From the NCBI GenBank assembly GCA_949493535.1, contig CASZWJ010000001.1, forward strand, positions 266,850 to 330,849: a stretch of 64,000 nt of DNA. Reading direction: 5' to 3'. Positions 53,476 through 63,665 of the stretch are shown one piece after another. Source of the stretch: an uncultured Alphaproteobacteria bacterium (GTDB taxonomy: Bacteria > Pseudomonadota > Alphaproteobacteria > RF32 > CAG-239). The position numbers and the translations under genes are program-made. The notes beneath the pieces were generated by a model. The model was not told the origin of the DNA. It did no database searches and was given only the letters and a program-made list of their open reading frames with translations. Each line of letters starts with the position of its first letter. The stretch's first letter is position 1.

Positions 53476-55614
53476 ATGCGGAAGATTGGGAAAATTTTCG
53501 GAATAATCTTTCTTGGCCTGATTTTGCTGGTCGGTATTCCCGGATATTATTTTATTCGGAATTTTGACCTTAACAAATACAAGTCTTATGCCTCTGAAAT
53601 CGTTGAAGAACAATTAGGGCGGAAATTCAGTATTAACGGCGAGGCCAGCATTGGCATATCGCTGGTGCCGACGTTGATTTTGGAAGACGTCGAGTTGGCT
53701 AATCCTTCATGGGCTTCCCAGCCGCAAATGATTAAGGTTAAAAAGCTGGAGCTTAAGTTTGCTTTGCTGCCTTTGTTGAGGAAACAGGTTGTTATCGACA
53801 AGGCTGTCTTGATTAATCCGGAAATTTATCTTGAAGTGGCAAAAAACGGCGATGCCAGCTGGGATTTTCCGGCGTTGAAAAATATGAAAACGGCAGCTTA
53901 TTCCGACAACGGGTGGCTGATTAAGTCGGCTGTTGCCGCCGAAACGGAAGAATCTCTGAAAGAAAAGCTGAAAGCTTTTGCCGGTTATTCAGCCCAAAAT
54001 GTCGTGATTGAAAACGGTATTGTCAAATATACCAACAAGCAGGACGGCAGCAATATTAATTTGACAATTAATAATGTTGCGTTGTCAGTGCCGGGTGTGG
54101 ACGAGCAGATTACGCTTGATGCCGATGTCGTTTATAACGGGCAGGATATTAAAATTGAATCTGTCTTGGGTTCCATTGATAATTTATTGGAAGACAGCAA
54201 GCCTTATCCTGTTTTGGCTAAGGGAAATGCTTACGGCGTGGGTCTGGATTTGAATGGAAGTCTGGTTAATATTTTTAACAATCTGCATTATGCCTTGCAG
54301 GCGAATGTCTATAATCCGGCCGGAAATTTTAACGCGCCGGAAACAACCCTGAAAACCCGAATTGACGGCGACTTAAAAAATGTTACGGCGCAAATTCAGT
54401 CTTTGAATGTTGTTAATAATGTGATTACCGGAACTGTCAGTGCTGATATTTCCAAAAAAGTTCCTTTTGTAAAAGCAGATTTGAACAGCGCCAAGTTTGA
54501 TTTGACAACGCTTAACGCAGCTATGAGCCCGACGGCTTACAGTTTGTCATTAATCAAATCCGCTCATGCAGCAAATTCCGTTCCGAATACGCCAATTCCT
54601 TATAATGATTTGAAAAAGGTTAATGCCCGGGCGCAAATTAATATCGGGGAATTGGTTATAGATAAAGGCATGCAGGCTCATGACGTTTTAATCAAAGCCG
54701 ATTTGAATAACGGTATTTTGAATGTCAAGCCTTTGCAGTTTAAATTCGGCGGCGGTGAAATTGATGCTGCGGCGGCGGTTAATGCCAATACGCAAAGTGT
54801 CAATTTGATGATTTCGAGCAAAAATATGCTGTTGCAGAATCTGCATAAAGAATTTCTGGTAACCGGAAAGAATGATTTTGGCATCCTAAGCGGCGGCAAT
54901 GTTGATTTGACCGTTAATGTCTTAGGCAGCGGTTCAACTTATCGGCAGCTTGTTAACAATTTAAGAGGGCAGGCAGCCGCGGTTGTCAATAAGTCTGAAG
55001 TTCAGACAGGCGGCTTGAGTTTTCTGACCGGCAACTTTATTTCGGAAATTTTTAATGTGCTTAATCTGAACACAACGAAAATGACCAAACTTGATTTGAA
55101 CTGTGCCGTTGTCAGGGCTGATTTTGCTAACGGCAAAGCCGTTTTCCCGAAAGGTATTGTCGTTAGTTCCGAGCAATTAGGCATTGTCAGCGATGGTTCC
55201 GTAAACCTGGAAACCGAAAAGCTTGATTTTACCATTCGCCCCTTTGCCGGCAAATTGACGGATACAAACATTGCTCAGGCCTTAACTTCCTTTTTTAAGG
55301 TTGTCGGAACGGTGCAAAAACCTAAAATCGCGCTGGACAGCAAGGAAACATTAGGGGCGGTTATCGGTATTGCCGCAACCGGCGGAACGGCGTATCTCGG
55401 GTCTAAGATTGTTATGGATTCTGCTTCGAGCCCTTGTTATACGGCTTTAATCGGGACGCCTTATGCCAATATGTTTCCCAAACCTACAGGCGTGGTTCAA
55501 ACAGGCAAAGATGTTTATAAGGATACAGCCAAAGAACTTAAGAATGATTTGAATTCTCTGAAAAACAGTGCTAAAGATTTCTTAGGCGTTTTGACAGGCA
55601 AAGGAAATCAATAA
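53476..55614 (+). CDS. AsmA-family protein
   Basis: 712-aa protein anchored by one N-terminal TM helix (about residues 8-25), with a large periplasmic beta-rich region. GRKFSINGEASIGISLVPTLILEDVELANPSW and the following KLELKFALLPLLRKQVVIDKAVL are the AsmA N-terminal signature. The C-terminal AsmA_2-like region spans about 390-640 (VDLTVNVLGSGSTYRQLVNNLRGQAAAV). Family members are thought to move phospholipids to the outer membrane. It sits between the pseudouridine synthase and ATP12 genes in one run. Confidence 0.9.
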   Translation: MRKIGKIFGIIFLGLILLVGIPGYYFIRNFDLNKYKSYASEIVEEQLGRKFSINGEASIGISLVPTLILEDVELANPSWASQPQMIKVKKLELKFALLPLLRKQVVIDKAVLINPEIYLEVAKNGDASWDFPALKNMKTAAYSDNGWLIKSAVAAETEESLKEKLKAFAGYSAQNVVIENGIVKYTNKQDGSNINLTINNVALSVPGVDEQITLDADVVYNGQDIKIESVLGSIDNLLEDSKPYPVLAKGNAYGVGLDLNGSLVNIFNNLHYALQANVYNPAGNFNAPETTLKTRIDGDLKNVTAQIQSLNVVNNVITGTVSADISKKVPFVKADLNSAKFDLTTLNAAMSPTAYSLSLIKSAHAANSVPNTPIPYNDLKKVNARAQINIGELVIDKGMQAHDVLIKADLNNGILNVKPLQFKFGGGEIDAAAAVNANTQSVNLMISSKNMLLQNLHKEFLVTGKNDFGILSGGNVDLTVNVLGSGSTYRQLVNNLRGQAAAVVNKSEVQTGGLSFLTGNFISEIFNVLNLNTTKMTKLDLNCAVVRADFANGKAVFPKGIVVSSEQLGIVSDGSVNLETEKLDFTIRPFAGKLTDTNIAQALTSFFKVVGTVQKPKIALDSKETLGAVIGIAATGGTAYLGSKIVMDSASSPCYTALIGTPYANMFPKPTGVVQTGKDVYKDTAKELKNDLNSLKNSAKDFLGVLTGKGNQ

Positions 55615-56118
55615 ATGGAAAAAGATATTGCTGCTGCTTTGGCAGATGTTGCAAAAAACAGAACGGAAATAATTGAGCGGCTGATTGAATTTTCTGAAAC
55701 AGATATGCTGTTGTTTTGGGGAGAAAATAAAGATTTGGCAGAACGCCAGCAAAAATTATGGCAGCCGCTTTTGGATTGGGCACAGAGTGAGTTCGGCGTA
55801 CAACTCAAAACCACGCAAGGTATTGATGTGCCCAAACAAGATGAAAATACCGGAGAAAAAATCCGCGATTTTCTGAACAGTTTGAATGACGGGCAGCTGC
55901 TTGCTTTTTTTAAGGCCGCATTAAACATGCGCTCTGTTTTGCTGGCAGCGGCTTTAGTCAAAGGGCGGATTACTGCCGATCAGGCTTTCGAGGCTGCTTT
56001 TATTGAAGAATTGTGGCAATCGGAAAATTGGGGCGTCGTTGAAGAAGCGGAGCAGCGCCGTAATGAACTCAAAGGCGAACTGAAAGAGATTGAAGCTTTT
56101 TTGAAAAACGGCGACTAA
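55615..56118 (+). CDS. ATP12-family F1-ATPase assembly chaperone, N-terminally short
   Basis: 167 aa. FSETDMLLFWGENKDLAERQQKLWQPLLDWAQSEFGVQL, then a GI motif, and the C-terminal VLLAAALVKGRITADQAFEAAFIEELWQSENWG match the helical ATP12 domain that guards the F1 alpha subunit. Usual members are about 230-250 aa; the N-terminal beta domain seems missing. The ATG directly follows the asmA-like stop, and the upstream frame is occupied, so this is probably the real start. The acyP ATG overlaps its stop. Confidence 0.82.
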   Translation: MEKDIAAALADVAKNRTEIIERLIEFSETDMLLFWGENKDLAERQQKLWQPLLDWAQSEFGVQLKTTQGIDVPKQDENTGEKIRDFLNSLNDGQLLAFFKAALNMRSVLLAAALVKGRITADQAFEAAFIEELWQSENWGVVEEAEQRRNELKGELKEIEAFLKNGD

Positions 56119-56408
56119 TGAAAAAAGAAGTTTTCATCAAAATCAAAGGCCGTGTTCAGGGAATCGGTTTTCGGCGCTGGGCAGTAGAAAAAGCTAAAGA
56201 AATCGGCGGGATATCCGGCTGGGTTCATAATGAATCGGACGGAAGTGTAGAAATTCTGATGTCCGGTGAAGAAGAGTGTCTTGACCGGATGATTCTTGCC
56301 TGCCAAAAAGGTTCGATGTTTTCCCGAGTGGATAAAGTAGAATTTGTAGTCGGCCGGCGCAGCAGTTTTCTGCCGCCGATTGAAGCGGGTGTTTTTAAGC
56401 GCGTATAA
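56118..56408 (+). CDS. acyP: Acylphosphatase
   Basis: 96-aa enzyme that hydrolyses acyl phosphates. Signature IKGRVQGIGFRRWA (catalytic Arg) and the GWVHNESDGSVEI segment (catalytic Asn) are intact. Overlaps the ATP12 gene stop by one base, so probably coupled. Confidence 0.95.
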   Translation: MKKEVFIKIKGRVQGIGFRRWAVEKAKEIGGISGWVHNESDGSVEILMSGEEECLDRMILACQKGSMFSRVDKVEFVVGRRSSFLPPIEAGVFKRV

Positions 56409-56490
56409 CTAATTGCCGTTTTTTTTCCTCTTGTAATTTGAATACGAAGAATTACCTCAATAGTGTTCAATTTTTTACAGGAGATGACCG

Positions 56491-56766
56491 ATGCAAGTCG
56501 CAAGAACAAAAGAAAATCTAAAAGAGTGCCGGTGCATGCATTGCCCTTCATACACTACCGGCTGCAAGATAAAAAATATGCCTGAGAATATAGTGAATTT
56601 GATGGAAGGTTTGGAGGAAACAGACCATTTTGAAAGCATGTTCTGCGCTTTTGAACACAGCCATTGTATCCATGAAGACAAAGGCTGTCTCTGTTCTGAT
56701 TGTCCGATACATAAAAAATATGATTTAAAGAAGGAAGATTATTGCCTCAAAACCGGAGGCATGTAA
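56491..56766 (+). CDS. DUF2769-like cysteine-rich protein
   Basis: 91 aa with ten cysteines. The pattern ECRCMHCPSYTTGCK, then SMFCAFEHSHCIHEDKGCLCSDCPIHKKYDL and a closing YYC-like DYCLKTGG is that of DUF2769, a putative zinc or iron-sulfur binding domain that I associate more with archaea and anaerobic bacteria. A strong AGGAGATG precedes the ATG. Function unknown. Confidence 0.82.
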   Translation: MQVARTKENLKECRCMHCPSYTTGCKIKNMPENIVNLMEGLEETDHFESMFCAFEHSHCIHEDKGCLCSDCPIHKKYDLKKEDYCLKTGGM

Positions 56767-56830
56767 TTTTGACAGGCTTTTGTGCCGGGCAGTCCGATTT
56801 TCAGGAAATGTATTTTGAAAGGAGGAGCAT

Positions 56831-57520
56831 ATGGAATATTCCAGTCCGACAGATGTTTTGCAAGCTTATCGTCAGGCAACTGACGTTGCAAAACATTCTC
56901 AAAATCTTGATGATGAAATAAATGCTTATCGCCGGGTTATCGAACTCGGGCAAAACCATGATAATATAGCGCCGGATGATTTGCTCAAATATAATATGAT
57001 TATGTATTGGGCATATAATAATGTGGCAGATGCGTTGTTTACAAAAAGTTATAATAACGCATTAGACAGTTCCGACAGCAAAGATTTCAGCGAATCTTTG
57101 GAATATTATCAGCGCGGGTTGAAATTTGCCCGTGACAATTTGGAAAAAATTGCGGTTTTGAACCGTATGGCGGAGAGTTATCTGCATGCGGGCGATGAAA
57201 AAGGTTTGTGTGAAATTAAGCAAAAGATTTTTGCAAATCTGAATAAAGAAGACAAACGCCGCGCTTACAATGATTTGGCAGACCGGTTGAAAAACTCGTC
57301 TTTGGCCGCGGAAATGTATGAAGAGGCATTAAATTTTGTTAATGACGAAAAGGTGTCTTTGAATGAAAAATGCCGCCATACAATAAAAATCTGCGAGAGG
57401 CTTGAAGCGATATATCTGCAAAAAAATGACCATCAAAATTATTTGCGGATTTTGAAGCTGAAAGGCAATACGGAAAATGTTTTAAAAACATGCGTCAAAA
57501 AAGGAGGCTGCAAATTTTAA
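56831..57520 (+). CDS. TPR-like helical protein of unknown function
   Basis: 229-aa soluble protein predicted to be nearly all helical, with repeating AYRQATDVAKHSQNLDDEINAYRRVI, SLEYYQRGLKFARDNLEKIAVLNRMAESYLHAGD and AAEMYEEALNF units typical of tetratricopeptide repeats. GGAGGAG lies right upstream of the ATG. The C-terminal CVKKGGCKF is encoded inside the left arm of a terminator. The family is not identified. Confidence 0.82.
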   Translation: MEYSSPTDVLQAYRQATDVAKHSQNLDDEINAYRRVIELGQNHDNIAPDDLLKYNMIMYWAYNNVADALFTKSYNNALDSSDSKDFSESLEYYQRGLKFARDNLEKIAVLNRMAESYLHAGDEKGLCEIKQKIFANLNKEDKRRAYNDLADRLKNSSLAAEMYEEALNFVNDEKVSLNEKCRHTIKICERLEAIYLQKNDHQNYLRILKLKGNTENVLKTCVKKGGCKF

Positions 57521-57536
57521 TGCAGCCTCCTTTTTA
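57501..57536 (+). terminator. Intrinsic terminator overlapping the CDS 3' end
   Basis: AAGGAGGCTGCA-AATTTTAA-TGCAGCCTCCTT then TTT. The left arm encodes the last residues (KGGCKF) and the stop TAA is in the loop. Confidence 0.95.
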
Positions 57537-57556
57537 TATTCGGTTTCAGAGTGTTT

Positions 57557-58135
57557 CTAAAAATTTATATCAATATTTCGGGAACGAAGGCTGCCTCTTT
57601 CATTTTCATGAATTTTCTTCCAGCCATGAGAACTTTTTTTATAAATAATTAATTTGCTGCAACTTGGCTCTCCCGTTTGGATTTCCAGTAAAGTGCTAAA
57701 GGCTTCAAATTCGGTACAGGGACACATGTCTTGTAATTTCCCGTCAATTATTTGATAAGCAAATTTTCCGATTTTATAGACGTTTTCGGTTATTTGCTGC
57801 ATAGAACGTCCCAGCAAAGCAGGCTTTTTTGAGTTTTCTCTTCGGATGAAAACGTAAATGTCATTACCGTCTTCATCGCCGGTACCTTCGGTATAGAAAT
57901 ATTCAGCTTGTTTGTCCTGTATAAGCAGGTTGGTAAAAACCCTTTCTACTTTATCCGGATAGATAAAGAAAACATGATTTCCTATTGCCAGAATGTTATA
58001 CGGTTTTGTTCCGTAATTGTTTGCAAACAGATAATTCTGGTTGCTTACTTTGCGTTTGGTTGCGTCTTCATATAAATTGTTATTTTCGTAGAAGTAGTCG
58101 CAACCGTCATAAGTGATAAGTTTTTTTCTATCCAT
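57557..58135 (-). CDS. Hypothetical protein
   Basis: 192-aa soluble protein with many aromatic residues (YDGCDYFYENNNLYEDA, QAEYFYTEGTGDEDGNDIYVFI, KIGKFAYQIIDGKL), which suggests repeating beta strands like the DKNYY type. No signal peptide. No confident family. It converges on the TPR gene. Confidence 0.62.
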   Translation of the reverse strand: MDRKKLITYDGCDYFYENNNLYEDATKRKVSNQNYLFANNYGTKPYNILAIGNHVFFIYPDKVERVFTNLLIQDKQAEYFYTEGTGDEDGNDIYVFIRRENSKKPALLGRSMQQITENVYKIGKFAYQIIDGKLQDMCPCTEFEAFSTLLEIQTGEPSCSKLIIYKKSSHGWKKIHENERGSLRSRNIDINF

Positions 58136-58220
58136 AATTATATGTTTTAATTGTAGAATTCATAATCGAAATGTCGGTCTAAAATAGCATTTTCAGATAA
58201 TTTTGTCAACAGCTCTTCAG

Positions 58221-58257
58221 CAAGAAAAAGAAAAGCACCGTTTGGGACGGTGCTTTG
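58221..58257 (-). terminator. Intrinsic terminator after the U32 gene
   Basis: On the minus strand AAAGCACCGT-CCCAA-ACGGTGCTTT followed by TCTTTTTCTT. Confidence 0.88.
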
Positions 58258-58267
58258 AGGATTAGAA

Positions 58268-59671
58268 TTATTGCCCTTTGTTGCAAAGTTGGCAAAACTC
58301 ATCTTTTTTGCGATTAAGCATTTCTCCGTTTGTTCCTTGCAGCGGAGCCGGCTTGCGGGCAATTACATATTGCGGCAGGAGTTTTTTTATTTCATTTATC
58401 GGCTTATTCCAAGCTGTCGGGCGGATGCGGATTTTTTTGCCTTGTCCGGCAGAGACTTTGGATGTTGTTTCTCCGGTGACGGCGTCTTCAAATGTTTCAA
58501 GTGTCAGGCGGAGGTTTTCCAATGTTCCGGGGATGAGAAATTCGATAAATTCGCCGCTGTTAATAAAGTTTCTCACTTCAAAGACGGCGTCATCGCCTTG
58601 CCATTCGACAATGGAGCCGGCGAACAGCCAATCGCCCAAAGTGCGGGTATATTCATAATTTTGGCTGATATTGGTTAATTTTCCGTCGTGGAAGCCCAGA
58701 CAATATCCCCGGTTTTGCAGGGTGTACAGGTCATCCATATATTTGCGGTAATCCCAATTTTGCGGCGAAGCGTACCAATCGTCGATTGCCCGGCGATAGG
58801 TGCGGGCGACGATAGCGGCATAATATTCGGTTTTGTTTCGTCCTTCTACTTTCAAAGAATCCATGCCGATTTTGAGCAAATCATCCAAGCGCGGCATTAA
58901 ACACATATCTTTTGAGTTAAGCATATAGCCGCCGTGTTCGTCTTCAACGACCTCAAAATATTCTCCCGGGCGGAATTCTTCTTCCAGCAAAAACTCAAAA
59001 CTGTCTTTGTTGTTTTCATCAATGACGATTTCTTTGATTGTGCCGTCTTTCAAGCGGAGATGAAGCTTGTAGTGCCAGCGGCAGCAATGGGCACATTTGC
59101 CCTGATTGGCCGAACGGTCTGCCAGATAGTTGGAAATCAGGCAGCGTCCGGAATAAGACATGCACATTGCTCCGTGCATAAAGCATTCGAGCAAAATATC
59201 CGGACATTTTTCTCTGATTTCTTTCATTTCTTCATAAGTGACTTCTCTTCCCAAAACGCATAGTTTGGCTCCTTGGTTCTGCCAAAATTTTACCGCTTGC
59301 CAAGAGCAGATATTGGCTTGGGTCGATACAAACAGGTTTAATTCCGGAGCATTGTCTTTGACAAATTGGAAAACGCCCGGGTCGGCAATCAACACTCCGT
59401 CCGGTTTTAGCCGGCGCAGCGTTTCAACAAAGGTCGGCAGCTTTTCGACATCACGGTTATGCATGAAAAGGTTAAGTGTCAAATATATTTTTTTGCCATG
59501 CGCGTGGACGAATTCTATGCCTTCTTGCAGTTCTTCCAATGAGAACTTGGATTGGGCTCGTAAACACATGTCCGGCGTGCCGGCATAAACGGCATCGGCG
59601 CCGTACAAAATGGCGGTTTTAAGTTTGACCAGAGAACCGGCCGGAAGAAGAAGCTCTGCTTTGTTTAGCAT
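58268..59671 (-). CDS. U32-family tRNA hydroxylation protein (TrhP/YegQ-like)
   Basis: 467 aa. TIM-barrel N-terminal part ELLLPAGSLVKLKTAILYGADAVYAG, the U32 signature ECFMHGAMCMSYSGRCLISNYLADRSANQGKC with following HCCRW cysteines, and an extended C-terminal domain. This length and signature fit TrhP (prephenate-dependent ho5U34 formation in tRNA) rather than short U32 proteins. The cysteines probably bind an iron-sulfur cluster. It abuts the DUF3108 gene on the same strand. Confidence 0.88.
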   Translation of the reverse strand: MLNKAELLLPAGSLVKLKTAILYGADAVYAGTPDMCLRAQSKFSLEELQEGIEFVHAHGKKIYLTLNLFMHNRDVEKLPTFVETLRRLKPDGVLIADPGVFQFVKDNAPELNLFVSTQANICSWQAVKFWQNQGAKLCVLGREVTYEEMKEIREKCPDILLECFMHGAMCMSYSGRCLISNYLADRSANQGKCAHCCRWHYKLHLRLKDGTIKEIVIDENNKDSFEFLLEEEFRPGEYFEVVEDEHGGYMLNSKDMCLMPRLDDLLKIGMDSLKVEGRNKTEYYAAIVARTYRRAIDDWYASPQNWDYRKYMDDLYTLQNRGYCLGFHDGKLTNISQNYEYTRTLGDWLFAGSIVEWQGDDAVFEVRNFINSGEFIEFLIPGTLENLRLTLETFEDAVTGETTSKVSAGQGKKIRIRPTAWNKPINEIKKLLPQYVIARKPAPLQGTNGEMLNRKKDEFCQLCNKGQ

Positions 59672-59672
59672 T

Positions 59673-60455
59673 TCAGTTGTCCTTGATTGTTATTTTTTTT
59701 GCGTAGGCATCAAGTTTGCCTAACGGGGTTTCGTTAATAGAAATTCTGGCGATGAACGGCATTTTTTTATCTTTATCTTCCATCAGCCAAAAATAAATCG
59801 GGCGGTCGGAAGTCAGTTCCCAAAGCAGGTCATCTTCCTTAGAACCGAGTTTGTCAATATACATTGAACATTTCGCCGCTTTGCCGCTGATGTCAGAATA
59901 TTCGTTGGCCGGCAGCTCTTCAATGCCTTCATCTTTGAAGATAACGTCAAAACGGCGCTTGCCGTCAAAAACTTCCATGCGGGAATCGCAGAATCTGAGA
60001 TCGTTATATTGTTTGGCAAGTTTTGCCAGTACTGTTTGCAAGTCCGTTGTGTCGGCATTGTTGGGATTTTCTTCAATCTTTACTTTTTTGCTTTTGTCGT
60101 TTCTGCTGCTGATGCGGTAAAGCGGATTGCCGTTTTTGTCATAGACCAGTTCTTTTGACCTTTTGGAAAAGCGCGATTTTGACTGATATTTATAGCTGGC
60201 GGTTTCCATTTCGTTTTTTTTGATTTTTCCGGTGGTGGAATAAACGGCTTCAAACGGATACAGGGAGTCAAAAAATCCGGCGGTTTTGACGGTGGAATTG
60301 ACGGCATAGTCCTTAGGCGTAAGGGAATAAGAAAATTTTGTGTCGCTGGCATTAAAAACGCCTAAAATAACCGTGAAATCGTGATTTACGGTAAAGGCTT
60401 GCGCCGTTTGGCAAAAAAACAGCGAAAAGAGGGCAGATAAAATTATTTTTTTCAT
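59673..60455 (-). CDS. DUF3108 periplasmic protein
   Basis: 260 aa with a signal peptide (MKKIILSALFSLFFCQTAQA). The mature part is beta-rich (FTVILGVFNASDTKFSYSL; ASYKYQSKSRFSKRSKELVYD; DLQTVLAKLAKQYND), as in DUF3108. ATG at 60455 follows AAGGAT; a longer frame to 60509 has no support. Function unknown. Shares a tiny gap with the U32 gene. Confidence 0.82.
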   Translation of the reverse strand: MKKIILSALFSLFFCQTAQAFTVNHDFTVILGVFNASDTKFSYSLTPKDYAVNSTVKTAGFFDSLYPFEAVYSTTGKIKKNEMETASYKYQSKSRFSKRSKELVYDKNGNPLYRISSRNDKSKKVKIEENPNNADTTDLQTVLAKLAKQYNDLRFCDSRMEVFDGKRRFDVIFKDEGIEELPANEYSDISGKAAKCSMYIDKLGSKEDDLLWELTSDRPIYFWLMEDKDKKMPFIARISINETPLGKLDAYAKKITIKDN

Positions 60456-60541
60456 GATATCCTTAGTTTTTTTTAATAAATCATCAAAACTTTCGCCGTA
60501 TACTAGCATAAAAAATAATTCAATAAAGGAAAAATATAAAA

Positions 60542-61462
60542 ATGTCTAAAAAAGTTTTGGTGATGATGGGCGGTTTTTCTTCGGAACGCGAAGTCAGCCT
60601 GGTGAGCGGCAAGGGAATAGCGGAAGCATTAAAAGAAAAGGGATATGATGTTATTCCCCATGATTTAAAAGATGTATCAGAATTTATCAAAGTTTTGCAA
60701 AATGAAAAGCCGGATGTCGTTTTCAATGCATTGCACGGCAACTGGGGGGAAGACGGCGAAATTCAGGGCTTTTTGGATCTGCTGCAAATCCCGTATACGC
60801 ATTCGGGCTTAAGGCCTTTGGCTGTGAGCATGGATAAGTATTTAACAAAACTCTTAGCTAAATCAAACGGCATTAAGATTGCCGATGATGAAAAAATGAC
60901 ATATGCCGCTTTTAAAAAGAACGGAACATCGCTGAAAATGCCTTATGTGGTTAAACCCGTATCCGACGGTTCAAGTGTCGGCGTTTTTATTATTCAATCC
61001 GAAGAAGATTTGAAAAATGTGTCTTATGATGACGATAATGAAGAAATATTAATAGAAAAATTTATCAGCGGGCGGGAACTGACCTGTGCCGTTTTTGACG
61101 GGAAAGCGCTGGCTGTGACCGAGTTGCGTCCGAAAGCCGAGTTTTATGATTATAAGGCAAAATATACGAATGGTATGACCGAGCATGTTTTGCCGGCGGA
61201 ATTGCCAGAAGACGTGACGGCAACCTGCATGCGCTATGCTGAGCGTTTGCACAAAAAACTGGGATGCAGTATGGTTTCGCGCTGCGATTTTCGTTATAAT
61301 CCCGATGACGGCGTGGTCTTGCTTGAGATTAATACGGCACCGGGAATGACGCCTTTGTCTTTGGTTCCCGAGCAGGCAAAATACCGTGGTATTTCATATG
61401 CTGATTTGTGTAGCCGTCTGGTCGAGAATGCAACTTGTCGCCAATTGCCGAAAATTTCTTAA
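60542..61462 (+). CDS. ddl: D-alanine--D-alanine ligase
   Basis: 306-aa ATP-grasp enzyme joining two D-Ala for peptidoglycan. MGGFSSEREVSLVSG, ALHGNWGEDGEIQGFLDLLQIPYTHSG, VVKPVSDGSSVGVFII and LLEINTAPGMTPLSLVPEQ are present. The Tyr/Phe pocket position (near KYTNGMTEH) fits D-Ala rather than D-Lac type, though this is not certain. miaA follows 24 nt later and mreBC after it. Confidence 0.96.
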   Translation: MSKKVLVMMGGFSSEREVSLVSGKGIAEALKEKGYDVIPHDLKDVSEFIKVLQNEKPDVVFNALHGNWGEDGEIQGFLDLLQIPYTHSGLRPLAVSMDKYLTKLLAKSNGIKIADDEKMTYAAFKKNGTSLKMPYVVKPVSDGSSVGVFIIQSEEDLKNVSYDDDNEEILIEKFISGRELTCAVFDGKALAVTELRPKAEFYDYKAKYTNGMTEHVLPAELPEDVTATCMRYAERLHKKLGCSMVSRCDFRYNPDDGVVLLEINTAPGMTPLSLVPEQAKYRGISYADLCSRLVENATCRQLPKIS

Positions 61463-61486
61463 TTCGGGAGAGATAAAATTACCGAT

Positions 61487-62425
61487 GTGAGCAAAAATCC
61501 GGTCGTTATTGTTGCCGGCCCGACAGCTTCGGGAAAATCCTCTTTGGCTCTTGATGTGGCAGAGGCTTTGGGCGGCGTGGTGATTAATGCCGATTCAATG
61601 CAAGTCTATAAAAGCACGCCGATTATTGCAGCTTGTCCGACAGCGGCAGACAAAGAGCGCGTGCCCCACCGGCTTTATGAAATTTATGACGCGTCGGTTA
61701 ACGGAACTGTTGTTGACTGGCTGGAGCAGGCCGCGGCTGAGATCAGGCTGGCTTGGAAAGAGGGAAAGCTGCCGGTCGTGGTTGGCGGGACGGGGCTGTA
61801 TTTAGATAACCTGATAAACGGAACAACCCCGATACCAGAAGCAGATGCGTCCGTCAGAAAAAAGGTGAAGGCCCGGCTTGAAGAAACAGGCGTGCAGGCT
61901 TTGCATGCCGAATTGGCAAAAGTAGATCCGGCAAGCGCCGAACGCCTCAGCCCGAATGATACAACACGCGTTACACGGGCATATGAAGTGTTTTTGCAGA
62001 CCGGAATGCCTCTGTCCGAGTGGCATAAAAAGCCTTTAATCAAAAAATTGCCGGAGGCCTGTTTTATCGTGATTAAAATTTGTCCGGATGCGACTGAGCT
62101 GGATGAAAGGTGTTATCTGCGATTTGACAAGATGATGAGAGGCGGCGCGTTAGAAGAAATCAGGCATTTGGCCGCTCTCGGCCTGCCTCGGAATTTGCCG
62201 GCAATGAAAGCTCTCGGCGTGCCGGAACTCTTGGATTTTATTAACGGAAAGGTTTCTCTCGAGCAAGCCGTCGAACTGGGCAAACTGCATACGCGGCAAT
62301 ATGCCAAAAGGCAAAGAACATGGTTTAAGGGAAAACTTAAGGCAGATATTTGCCTTGATGCCTGTTACAACGGACAAAAAAATTTAATAAATGATGTTAA
62401 AAAAGCATTATTAGTGTTGCACTAA
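61487..62425 (+). CDS. miaA: tRNA dimethylallyltransferase MiaA
   Basis: 312 aa. P-loop VAGPTASGKSSLALDVAEALGG, INADSMQVYKSTPIIAACP, VVGGTGLYLDNLINGT, and MKALGVPELLDFINGK near the C-terminal RQYAKRQRTWFKGK. It prenylates A37, the substrate of MiaB (encoded at the other end of the window). Start GTG, with GGGAGAG 14 nt upstream. Confidence 0.96.
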   Translation: MSKNPVVIVAGPTASGKSSLALDVAEALGGVVINADSMQVYKSTPIIAACPTAADKERVPHRLYEIYDASVNGTVVDWLEQAAAEIRLAWKEGKLPVVVGGTGLYLDNLINGTTPIPEADASVRKKVKARLEETGVQALHAELAKVDPASAERLSPNDTTRVTRAYEVFLQTGMPLSEWHKKPLIKKLPEACFIVIKICPDATELDERCYLRFDKMMRGGALEEIRHLAALGLPRNLPAMKALGVPELLDFINGKVSLEQAVELGKLHTRQYAKRQRTWFKGKLKADICLDACYNGQKNLINDVKKALLVLH

Positions 62426-63529
<1,104 letters not shown>

Positions 63530-63531
63530 TT

Positions 63532-63632
63532 GAGAAACGCGCAAAAGGCTCATCGTACTTGTTAATTTTTATTCTTGTACATTTATGCAAGTTGGAAAAT
63601 TGATGACGTAGCATGAGCCTTTGTCGCGTTTC
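63532..63632. repeat. Long imperfect palindrome between mreB and mreC
   Basis: Left arm GAGAAACGCG-AAAAGGCTCAT-CGTAC (63532-63557), right arm GTAGCATGAGCCTTT-GTCGCGTTTCTT (63608-63632), with 22 of about 27 positions pairing. The inside also pairs partly: AATTTTTATTCTTGTA against GCAAGTTGGAAAATT. It starts 2 nt after the mreB stop. No immediate T-tract (TTCTGTTTTTG is nearby). Confidence 0.83.
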
Positions 63633-63665
63633 TTCTGTTTTTGTTTGAAATAAACAGAGGTTTGA

